Below are positions 7,496-14,685 of a DNA stretch of 44,687 nucleotides, piece after piece (the first letter of the stretch is position 1; each line of letters opens with the position of its first letter). The translations under genes were made by a program, and so were the position numbers. The stretch comes from an uncultured Tessaracoccus sp. (lineage in GTDB: Bacteria; Actinomycetota; Actinomycetes; Propionibacteriales; Propionibacteriaceae), in the NCBI RefSeq assembly GCF_947255005.1, contig NZ_CAMYFI010000018.1:1-44687 (forward strand). The letters are read 5' to 3'. The notes below the pieces were generated by a model. It was not told the DNA's origin and did not search any database. It was given only the letters and a program-made list of their open reading frames with translations.

Positions 7496-8732
7496 CGCGT
7501 CTCCCTCGTTCAATTGCCGTGCGATACACCTCGACATAGCGCTCCGCCATCGATGCCGGCGTGAGCCCCTCCACCACGCGAGCCACATTGGCCCGCAGCG
7601 CGGAGCGTGTGTCTGGATCTGCCAGGCGGCGCATCCCCTCGGCGAGTGAGACTGCGTCCGGGCGTACCAGCAGGCTCGATTCTGGGCTCACACCGGTGGT
7701 CAAGCGATCGTCGCAGTACAACACGGGTAGGCCTGCGAGCCCCGCTTCGAGCAGAACCATGGGCTGCACGTCAAATCGATACGATGCGAGCACGAGCGCG
7801 TCGGCCTCGGCGTACTCCTTGGCGATCTCAGCTCGGCTTTGCAACTGTCCACGGAAGATGACACCCGGCCCGGCCAAGTGTTCAAGCCGCTCACGCTGGT
7901 CTCCGTCACCCACGAACACGAGCTCAGCGCCGGGGATGCGTGCGTGGTTGAACGCTTTGACCAGTACGTCGAGGCGTTTCTCCCGAGATAGCCGTCCAAC
8001 GCTGAGAAAACGCACCGTGACGTCGCCGCGGTCCGTCTGGGCCGCCGGCACGGGTTCGATCTTGGCTCTTCGGCACGCGTTCGGAATCTGCACGCCACCG
8101 ATGGGTTGCCCGACGGCGTTCTCAATGTTGGTGATCATGTAGGCGGCAGGGCTCGTCACCTCGTCGACGTGCGCCGCGATCCAGCCAAGCGAGCGCCAGT
8201 CAAGCCGCGAGAAGTAGTTGTTGTTGTCTGGTTCCGGGGTGGCCGGCGGCAACGTCGGGTAGAACCTTGGCGAGCGCCCCGATGCGACGGCAAGGATTCG
8301 CGTCACCAGGTACTCGTAGCTCAGCGATCCCCACATCGCGGAGAACGGAAGCGTCGCGTGCGTGCCTGCAATGTTGGCATGGAAGGTGTGCACGTGCGGC
8401 ACACCCTGATTACGAGCGATGCGGGCACCGAGCACCACGGCCCCCCGTTCGGTTTGGGAGTGCACGATGTCGAATCGTTCACGGATCATGCGCGCTGCCC
8501 ACCGTGAGGAGTGCAGTACGTTGAGGTGCGCCGGAAGCCCTTCGATGTAGTGCGACTTGCAGGCGATGGTGCGGCACTGCTCGGGAATGCTCAGGTGCTT
8601 GGCGGGAGCCAACAAGGTGACATCGTGGCCCAACTCGGTGAGCGCCTCGATCTGGGTTTGCATCGAGCGCGCGATACCGCCTGAGGCGGGGAAAAAGTCG
8701 TCCAAGAGGAGTGCGATCCGTAAGCGTCTCAC
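7488..8732 (-). CDS. GT4-family glycosyltransferase
   Basis: Predicted retaining GT-B enzyme that moves a sugar from a nucleotide-sugar to a lipid or glycan acceptor at the inner membrane face. The 414 residues show the N-domain start RIALLLDDFFPASGGIARS, HSQTERGAVVLG, HTFHANIAG, then the donor-binding domain with FLSVGRLSREKRLDVLVKAF and the C-terminal motif PMVLLEAGLAGLPVLY. In the EX7E motif the first position appears to be Asp (FDVQPMVLLE). The acceptor is unknown; it resembles mannosyl/glucosyl transferases acting on lipids. GTG 8732 overlaps the upstream stop (GTGA), and the 3' end overlaps tk by 8 bases, so it is firmly part of the operon. Confidence 0.9.
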   Translation of the reverse strand: MRRLRIALLLDDFFPASGGIARSMQTQIEALTELGHDVTLLAPAKHLSIPEQCRTIACKSHYIEGLPAHLNVLHSSRWAARMIRERFDIVHSQTERGAVVLGARIARNQGVPHVHTFHANIAGTHATLPFSAMWGSLSYEYLVTRILAVASGRSPRFYPTLPPATPEPDNNNYFSRLDWRSLGWIAAHVDEVTSPAAYMITNIENAVGQPIGGVQIPNACRRAKIEPVPAAQTDRGDVTVRFLSVGRLSREKRLDVLVKAFNHARIPGAELVFVGDGDQRERLEHLAGPGVIFRGQLQSRAEIAKEYAEADALVLASYRFDVQPMVLLEAGLAGLPVLYCDDRLTTGVSPESSLLVRPDAVSLAEGMRRLADPDTRSALRANVARVVEGLTPASMAERYVEVYRTAIERGRRGG

Positions 8733-9847
8733 TTAGTTCCTCCTCGCGACAGCAGCGGCATCACCATTTCGGCGTGGGTTAGTGAACCATGCATACCAAC
8801 CAGGCCAAACTCGTCGGGGAATCGCGTGCTCATCACCGCCCAATCGTCTCGCATAGCGACGAGCACGTCGCCGATGCGCTCGCGGGTGTCGGGTGTGACC
8901 TGCTCGCCGAACCATCCCGCGGCGACGGCTTCGTCTCGCAACACCACATGGGCGCGCTCCCCCAAGAATTCCTGCCAGGCCTCCGCCAGGGACTCGGGCG
9001 CGTCGGTATAGAGCTGGCGAAAGCGTCCTTCGCCGGCGATTCGTTGGAACCCATCCAGACGCGGTTCGTGCTCTGCAACGATCCTGCGGTGCGGTGGAAC
9101 GGTAATCATGCCGTGGTCACCCGTGACCAGCACGCACACATCGTCGTCGGCCAGGGCAACGATGCCCGCGACGAGGTCGTCGACGGTCTCCAGCTCCTGC
9201 AGCCACCGCCACGACCCTGGCCCCGACGTGTGCCCAGCGTGGTCAAGCAGCCGCTGGTAGCAGTACACGACGTCGTGGTTAGTCAACGCCTCTTCTACCA
9301 GCGCGACAGTGCCGTGCACGTCGGATTCGTCCTCCGGTCTGGGATGCAACGCTGTGCCCTCGAACGCTAACCGGGTGAGCGCGCTGCCGTCGAAGCGCCC
9401 GAGCGTCACGGCCGCGCTGGCCGTGCCTTGCTGGGCGAGTTGCTGAAACACCGTGGGTTCCTGCCGAAACAGCTCCACGTCGGCCTGCCCGCGTTCCCAG
9501 GTGAGCGCATTCACCACCGCGTCCACCTGCGGATCGAAGAAGGTGTATCCGACGACGCCGTGCCTGCCTGGAGGACGCCCAGTGCCGAGGCTCGTGAGGG
9601 AACAGGCCGTCGTGGACGGCACGGAACACGTGAGCGGCTGCTCATCCAACGACAGCAATCGCTCCGCGTGGTTGCCCCATTGGTGCATCACGTCCAGACC
9701 GAGCCCATCCACCATCACGATGACGTACTTGTTCGCACGCGGCACGTCGATGATCGGCGGCTCGCCCACAAGGCGAGCTTCGACGCTCGGCAACACGTTG
9801 CACAACGCCCCGCCGTCGTAGCGGGGCAGCACGAAATCGTCAGTCAT
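8729..9847 (-). CDS. Alkaline-phosphatase-superfamily phosphodiesterase / nucleotide pyrophosphatase
   Basis: A 372-residue hydrolase of the type I phosphodiesterase group, probably cytoplasmic since no signal peptide is seen. Metal and nucleophile motifs appear in order: VIVMVDGLGLDVM (first metal Asp), PSTTACSLTSLGTGRPPGRHG (nucleophile Thr region), LLDHAGHTSGP (Asp/His metal ligands) and LVTGDHGM (second metal site). The substrate is unknown; it could be a nucleotide sugar or phospho-ester. ATG 9847 overlaps the stop of the DUF5998 gene (ATGA). In Streptomyces a similar enzyme sits beside thymidine kinase and DUF5998; here a glycosyltransferase is also in the chain. Confidence 0.9.
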   Translation of the reverse strand: MTDDFVLPRYDGGALCNVLPSVEARLVGEPPIIDVPRANKYVIVMVDGLGLDVMHQWGNHAERLLSLDEQPLTCSVPSTTACSLTSLGTGRPPGRHGVVGYTFFDPQVDAVVNALTWERGQADVELFRQEPTVFQQLAQQGTASAAVTLGRFDGSALTRLAFEGTALHPRPEDESDVHGTVALVEEALTNHDVVYCYQRLLDHAGHTSGPGSWRWLQELETVDDLVAGIVALADDDVCVLVTGDHGMITVPPHRRIVAEHEPRLDGFQRIAGEGRFRQLYTDAPESLAEAWQEFLGERAHVVLRDEAVAAGWFGEQVTPDTRERIGDVLVAMRDDWAVMSTRFPDEFGLVGMHGSLTHAEMVMPLLSRGGTK

Positions 9848-10407
9848 CGTACTGCCGCCTGCAGCAGATTTCCGAACTCGACCAGTTTGTGCATGCTCGC
9901 AACCCCGTCGGCGTCGCGGCTCATGCGTACCACGTAGTCGTCGGCGGCATCGACTCCGGTGTAGCCGTGGTCGGCTTCGCACGTCGGATTGTCGCAGGCA
10001 GCGGGGCCGACATCGATGCGCCTAGTCGCGCCCCAAATGACGGTGAGCCACGCCTCGGCCAGGTCGGGGCGAGGGGAGGCTGGATCTGCAACGGATTGGG
10101 TGAGGACCACCGAGTCGATAGCCGCGAATTTCACTACTTCCGTCGAGACGATAGCCCGCCCGAACTCGCCCTCATCGGCATGGCAGATGACGAACGCTCC
10201 GTCGACGAGCACCAAGACCGTCAGGTGACGGTGAGCCTCGCTACCCGCGAACGTCGCCTCGTGATGCACGAGATGCGCGGTGACCCGACGCTCGCCCACC
10301 GCCCCGGCAATAGCTCGACAAATGATGGTTGGGTAGAAGCCGCAATCGGCCACCTCAACGAGGAGGCGGTCCGGCAGCGTTGCGATGGGATCAGCGCTGG
10401 AACTCAC
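9844..10407 (-). CDS. DUF5998 family protein
   Basis: A 187-residue protein conserved in actinobacteria beside the phosphodiesterase and tk genes; function unknown. Recognisable blocks are LPDRLLVEVADCGFYPTIICRAI, the strand pair ERRVTAHLVHHEATFAGSEAHRHLTVLVLVDG (quoted in pieces: VTAHLVHHEATF, RHLTVLVLVDG), LTVIWGATRRIDVGPAACDNPTCEADHGYTG (pieces: LTVIWGATRRID, CDNPTCEADHGYTG) and the C-terminal DADGVASMHKLVEFGNLLQAA. The GTG at 10407 fits the usual family start, but no strong ribosome site is seen. A longer frame reaches 10465 and beyond, into the divergent App1 gene, so the start is uncertain. Its stop overlaps the next gene (ATGA). Confidence 0.82.
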   Translation of the reverse strand: MSSSADPIATLPDRLLVEVADCGFYPTIICRAIAGAVGERRVTAHLVHHEATFAGSEAHRHLTVLVLVDGAFVICHADEGEFGRAIVSTEVVKFAAIDSVVLTQSVADPASPRPDLAEAWLTVIWGATRRIDVGPAACDNPTCEADHGYTGVDAADDYVVRMSRDADGVASMHKLVEFGNLLQAAVR

Positions 10408-10462
10408 CGCACCATCATAGGCACCTTCGACGTCACCGTGCGCCAGGCAGTAGGTTAGGCGC

Positions 10463-11497
10463 ATGCGTAACCGCCCCTTCATCGGAGCCCGGTTGGAAGA
10501 CCGTCTCAACAAGATGCTCAATTCCTTCATGCGCAGGCGTGGTTGGCAAGAGGCGATCCGCCCCTATCTGGGATACGGCTCGAGCAGCATGATCCGGGTG
10601 CTGGCGCGCATCGTGCTCGTGCCGCCCAAAGACCTCGGTATCGTGCAAGCCGCCAACGCTGTGCTGTACCGTCGGGGCTGGCGCAATTTCGTCGCGCTGA
10701 GCAAGGTAGACGCTCGCGCCACGATCCGCGTCGGCGACGTGGCCATCCCCGTCCGCGCTGATCGGGGCGGCTACATCGACGTGCGCATCGACAACCCCGG
10801 GCTCGATCCAGGCTGGCACACCATCACCATCGAAGGATCCGACGGCGCCTCCGCACTCACGCAAGTGCACGTCGTGGGTGAGGAAGTGACGTTCGGAATC
10901 GTCTCCGATATCGACGACACAATTATCTCGACGTGGCTGCCCCGCCTGATGCTCGCGGCATGGAACTCGTTCGTCCTCACGGAGCAGGCCAGACAGGCAG
11001 TGCCCGGTATGGCTCGCTGGTACCAACAGCTGCTTGCCGCGCATCCGGGTGCGCCCATCATTTATGTATCGACCGGCGCGTTCAACACGTTCCCCATGAT
11101 TCGTCGTTTCCAGCAACGCCACGGGCTCCCGGCTGGTCCGATGCTGCTCACGGACTGGGGGCCGACGAACACAGGATGGTTCCGAAGCGGCACGGATCAT
11201 AAGCGTTCCGCACTCCGCGAGCTTGCCCGCGATCTTCCGAACATTCGCTGGCTGCTGGTGGGCGACGATGGGCAGCACGATCCAGACCTGTACGGTGAAT
11301 TCGCTGAACTGCAGCCGGCTCACGTGTTGGCCCGCGCCATCCGCCAACTCGCCCCCGGCGAGGCCGTGTTGGCGCACGGTATCCGCATCGAAGGGCCTGA
11401 AACGCGTGGGAATCTCCACATCGCCCCGGAGTTTCGTGCCCCGGACGGCGACGGTCTCGCGGATAAGCTGAGGCAGTTGGACATCATCGATTTCTAG
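10463..11497 (+). CDS. App1-family phosphatidate phosphatase-like protein (DUF2183)
   Basis: A 344-residue HAD-type phosphatase related to the C-terminal domain of yeast App1, which dephosphorylates phosphatidic acid. The N-terminal 140 residues are a beta-rich domain (ATIRVGDVAIPV, GWHTITIEGSDGASALTQVHVVG). The catalytic domain starts with FGIVSDIDDTII, where D149 and D151 form the DxDxT motif, followed by IIYVSTGAFNTFPMIRRF (second HAD motif), TDHKRSAL (Lys) and WLLVGDDGQHDPDLYGEF (acidic fourth motif). All key residues are present. The real substrate in bacteria is not established. The start at 10463 has only a weak AGG upstream. parC follows 9 bases after the stop, so the two may be co-transcribed. 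Confidence 0.88.
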   Translation: MRNRPFIGARLEDRLNKMLNSFMRRRGWQEAIRPYLGYGSSSMIRVLARIVLVPPKDLGIVQAANAVLYRRGWRNFVALSKVDARATIRVGDVAIPVRADRGGYIDVRIDNPGLDPGWHTITIEGSDGASALTQVHVVGEEVTFGIVSDIDDTIISTWLPRLMLAAWNSFVLTEQARQAVPGMARWYQQLLAAHPGAPIIYVSTGAFNTFPMIRRFQQRHGLPAGPMLLTDWGPTNTGWFRSGTDHKRSALRELARDLPNIRWLLVGDDGQHDPDLYGEFAELQPAHVLARAIRQLAPGEAVLAHGIRIEGPETRGNLHIAPEFRAPDGDGLADKLRQLDIIDF

Positions 11498-11506
11498 GAG
11501 GCCAAC

Positions 11507-13951
11507 GTGGCGAAGGCTGACGACGACATCATTGACGAGGAACAGATCGTCGACATCGACGTCACCGCCGAGATGGAAGCGAGCTTCCTGGAATACGCAT
11601 ATTCGGTGATTTACTCCCGCGCGCTACCCGACGCGCGCGACGGCTTGAAGCCGGTGCAGCGCCGCATCCTCTTCTCCATGGGAGAGATGGGCATCACTCC
11701 CGACAAAGGACATGTGAAGTGTGCTCGCGTCGTCGGGCAAGTGATGGGCTCGCTGCACCCCCATGGCGACGGCGCCATCTACGATGCACTCGTCCGCCTA
11801 GCACAGCCGTGGACGATGCGGCTCCCGCTCGTTGACGGGCACGGCAACTTCGGTTCCCTGGATGCCGGCCCCGCCGCCATGCGTTACACCGAGTGCCGCA
11901 TGGACCCACCGGCGCTCGCAATGACGCAAAGCATTGATGAGTCCACCGTCGACTTTCGCCCCAACTACGACGGCAAGGAATCGGAGCCGGAGGTATTACC
12001 GTCGGCCATCCCGAACCTGCTGGTCAACGGCGCGTCCGGCATCGCCGTCGGCATGGCCACCAACATTGCGCCCCACAACCTCGTCGAGGTGGTCGGTGCG
12101 ATTCGGCAGCTCGTGCGTGACCCGGAGGTGTCGCTCGATGAGCTCATGCAACACATTCCCGGCCCAGACTTCCCCTCCGGCGGCAAAATCGTCGGGCTCG
12201 ACGGCGTTCGCGACGCGTATGCCACCGGTCGCGGCAGCGTGAAGGTGCGCGCTACCACCCGCATCGAGAAGGTGGGGCCGCGACGTCAGGGCATCGTTGT
12301 CACCGAGCTGCCGTACATGGTGGGCCCGGAACGCATTATCGAGCAGATTAAGAAAGCCGTCGGCTCGAAGAAACTCACGGGCATTCACGACGTCAAGGAT
12401 CTCAGCGACCTGGAGCGCGGCACCCGCCTCGTGATCGAGGTGAAGAACGGCATCAATCCCGAAGGACTGCTCGAACAACTCTACAAGCAGACGAAACTCC
12501 AAGACACCTTCGCCATCAATAGCGTTGCGTTGGTGGATGGCCAGCCGCGCACTATGACGCTGAAAGAGATGCTCGAGGTGTATCTTGAGCATCGCCGGCA
12601 GGTGATCGACCGCCGCACTGCACACCGTCTTGGCAAGGCCCAGGATCGCCTGCACCTAGTCGAGGGGCTCATGATCGCCATCCTCGACATCGACGACGTG
12701 ATCGCCATCATCCGCAGCTCCGACGACGTCGCCGAAGCCCGCGAGCGTCTCATGGGCGCCTTTGAGTTGACCGAGCCGCAGGCGAATTACATCCTCGAGA
12801 TGCAGCTGCGCCGCCTGACTAAGTTCTCAACACTCGAGCTCGAGAAAGAAGCGAAGGATCTGCGCGCCAAGATCACGCAGCTCCAAGCCATCCTTGACGA
12901 CCCCACGGAGCGCGACCGAGTACTCATCGGCGAGCTCGACGAGATCGCCAAGGAATACGGCACTCCGCGACGCACGGTGTTGCTAGCTGGCGCGGGTTCG
13001 TCGTCGAAGGCTGCCACCCCACTCGAGATTCAAGACGTGCCCTGCCGGATCCTGCTGAGCGGTTCTGGACTGATCGCCCGCGTTGATGCCGTCGATCTGC
13101 CGAGTGCGACGGGGCGTGCCGCACACGACGTGATCATTTCGTCGTGCATCACCACTGCCAAGGGCCAGTTCGGCGTGATTACGAACACCGGGCGATGCAT
13201 CCGCGCGGAGGCCATCGAACTGCCCACCGTGCCCGTCTCGATGCAGGCCCCCAATCTGCAGGGCGGCTCCCCCGTCGAGGAGCTGTGGCAGCTCGATAAG
13301 GGCGAGCGCATCCTGGGAGTGGTGTCGCTGGCAGATGATTCGCTCGGCATCGCGCTTGGCACTCGCGACGGCGTGGTCAAGCGGGTACGGCCCGACTACC
13401 TTGCTAGGGATTCGTGGGAAGTGATTCGACTCGCAGACGGCGACGAAGTGGTTGGCGCGCAGGAGCTCGTCGACGAGCACTGCAACCTGGCCTTCATCAC
13501 CTCCGACGCCCAGCTACTCCATTTCAAGGCCGATTTGGTTCGTCCACAGGGACGAACCGGCGGCGGCGTCGCGGGAATCAAATTGAGCAAGGACGCGTCG
13601 GTGATCTGGTTTGGGGTGGCCGACCCAGAAAGCGACGAAGTCGTGACCGTGTCGGGTTCGTCTGAGTCCCTGCCCGGTACTGAGGCTGGATCCGCGAAGA
13701 TCACACCCCTGGCCGAGTATCCGACGAAGGGCCGTGCCACCGGCGGCGTACGCTGCCACCGTTTCTTAAAGGGCGAGGACGCGTTGACCGCAGCCGGCAT
13801 CGGTGGCGCCCCGATGATGGCAACCGCCGCATCGGGCAGCCCCGTCGTGTTGCCCGAGAGCCATGCCAGGCGCGACGGTTCGGGCACACCGCTTACCCAG
13901 CCCGTCGTCAAAATCGCGGGACGTCTGTCCACCGCCACTGAAAAGGAGTAG
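11507..13951 (+). CDS. parC: Topoisomerase IV subunit A (ParC-like type IIA topoisomerase)
   Basis: DNA cleavage and religation subunit of a type IIA topoisomerase, 814 residues. It has DARDGLKPVQRRIL (42-55), the quinolone-region helix HPHGDGAIYDALVRLAQP (84-101), the catalytic Tyr127 in AAMRYTECRM, the tower and coiled-coil region (about 350-490) and a C-terminal beta-pinwheel with repeated VITNTGRCIRA and LGTRDGVVKR type blades. In the first blade, where gyrases carry a QRRGGKG-like GyrA-box, this protein has DLPSATGRAAHD, so the box is absent. Together with a ParE-type partner at 20208-22286, this supports decatenating topoisomerase IV rather than gyrase. The GTG has AGGAGG 5 bases upstream. 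Confidence 0.88.
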   Translation: MAKADDDIIDEEQIVDIDVTAEMEASFLEYAYSVIYSRALPDARDGLKPVQRRILFSMGEMGITPDKGHVKCARVVGQVMGSLHPHGDGAIYDALVRLAQPWTMRLPLVDGHGNFGSLDAGPAAMRYTECRMDPPALAMTQSIDESTVDFRPNYDGKESEPEVLPSAIPNLLVNGASGIAVGMATNIAPHNLVEVVGAIRQLVRDPEVSLDELMQHIPGPDFPSGGKIVGLDGVRDAYATGRGSVKVRATTRIEKVGPRRQGIVVTELPYMVGPERIIEQIKKAVGSKKLTGIHDVKDLSDLERGTRLVIEVKNGINPEGLLEQLYKQTKLQDTFAINSVALVDGQPRTMTLKEMLEVYLEHRRQVIDRRTAHRLGKAQDRLHLVEGLMIAILDIDDVIAIIRSSDDVAEARERLMGAFELTEPQANYILEMQLRRLTKFSTLELEKEAKDLRAKITQLQAILDDPTERDRVLIGELDEIAKEYGTPRRTVLLAGAGSSSKAATPLEIQDVPCRILLSGSGLIARVDAVDLPSATGRAAHDVIISSCITTAKGQFGVITNTGRCIRAEAIELPTVPVSMQAPNLQGGSPVEELWQLDKGERILGVVSLADDSLGIALGTRDGVVKRVRPDYLARDSWEVIRLADGDEVVGAQELVDEHCNLAFITSDAQLLHFKADLVRPQGRTGGGVAGIKLSKDASVIWFGVADPESDEVVTVSGSSESLPGTEAGSAKITPLAEYPTKGRATGGVRCHRFLKGEDALTAAGIGGAPMMATAASGSPVVLPESHARRDGSGTPLTQPVVKIAGRLSTATEKE

Positions 13952-13961
13952 CCTCCATCAG

Positions 13962-14453
13962 GTGAGCTTTGATGACCTGTTGGAATCTAACCGCCGCTAC
14001 GCCGAATCGTTCCCGCATGCCGGCTTCGATGGTATTGCAAGAGCAGGTGTGCTCATGCTCACCTGCATGGATTCGCGTATCGATCCGCTCGACGTGATCG
14101 GGCTCACACACGGCGACGCCAAGATCCTGCGCTCCCCCGGCGGGATCCTGAGTGAGACCATGCTGCAGGGCTGCATCCTCGGAGTGCACCTGCTGGGCGT
14201 CGAGCGCATCCTCGTCATGCCGCACACGAAGTGCGCCATGGCCTCCGGCACCGACGCCAACATCCGCGAACTCATCACCGAACGCAGCGGACTCGACACC
14301 ACGTGGGTCACCTTCGGCGCAAGCCCCGACCAACTCACGCGCCTGAACTCCGACGTGGCCACCTTGCGCAACCATCCATTGCTCAAAGATCGTGTTGAGG
14401 TGGGCGGTTTCATGTACGACGTTGACAACGGCTTCCTCGAGCAGCTCCTGTAG
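13962..14453 (+). CDS. Beta-class carbonic anhydrase
   Basis: Zinc enzyme that interconverts CO2 and bicarbonate; 163 residues, the size of the short mycobacterial Rv1284-like group. Zinc ligands and the catalytic dyad are visible: C35, D37 and R39 in LTCMDSRID, and H88/C91 in MPHTKCAM. The segment AKILRSPGGILSETML is the typical strand-helix after the first ligand. The GTG at 13962 lies 10 bases after the parC stop; GGAG at the end of parC is about 13 bases away, so the exact start is moderately sure. It follows parC on the same strand and may read through from it. Confidence 0.9.
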   Translation: MSFDDLLESNRRYAESFPHAGFDGIARAGVLMLTCMDSRIDPLDVIGLTHGDAKILRSPGGILSETMLQGCILGVHLLGVERILVMPHTKCAMASGTDANIRELITERSGLDTTWVTFGASPDQLTRLNSDVATLRNHPLLKDRVEVGGFMYDVDNGFLEQLL

Positions 14454-14479
14454 TTTGGCTAGGCGATAACCACTGCCCA

Positions 14480-14548
14480 GGTTTCGATACGCGGCCCGCG
14501 GCCGCTACTCAACCACCTGCGTAGAAACGCGCTCGCTACTCAACCACC
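14480..14548. repeat. Degenerate actinobacterial intergenic repeat (REP-like)
   Basis: The stretch starts GGTTTCGATACGCGGCC and contains two exact copies of GCTACTCAACCACC at 14504-14517 and 14535-14548, with a decayed third copy near 14554-14567. The first half holds the perfect inverted repeat GCGGCC-CGC-GGCCGC (14491-14505). Elements beginning with a GTTTCGATACG box and ending in CTACTCAACCACC are, to my knowledge, common between genes in several actinobacterial genomes. Whether it works as a transcription stop, a protein site or a non-coding mobile unit cannot be told here. Confidence 0.55.
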
Positions 14549-14651
14549 AAAGCGAACTACTCGCCGACCTTCGATAACGTTTCGGGAACAAGGAGGGCCT
14601 ATCTCCCGGCAGCCCAAAATGTTCAGGTACAGTACTTATTGCTTTCAATCA

Positions 14652-14667
14652 AGAGCAATTGCACTCT
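14652..14667. promoter_or_regulatory. Candidate operator upstream of the sugar ABC cassette
   Basis: A perfect 8-base palindrome GCAATTGC (14655-14662) sits inside the broader imperfect dyad AGAG-N8-CTCT, just upstream of the ribosome site AGAGGAG. LacI-family sugar regulators often bind such palindromes next to binding-protein genes. No regulator gene is present nearby, so this is only a positional inference. Confidence 0.3.
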
Positions 14668-14685
14668 CAAAGAGGAGATCCCTTC

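Noticed and set aside
10433..11419. A 328-codon minus-strand frame under the App1 gene
   Set aside because: The plus-strand frame has complete HAD motifs; the antisense frame has none.
14454..14570. CRISPR-like spacing of short repeats
   Set aside because: Only two exact 14-base copies are present with no regular spacers and no cas genes; an intergenic REP-like element fits better.
14571..14588. LacI-type operator around AACGTT
   Set aside because: Only the 6-base centre is symmetric; the flanks do not pair, so support is too weak to annotate.
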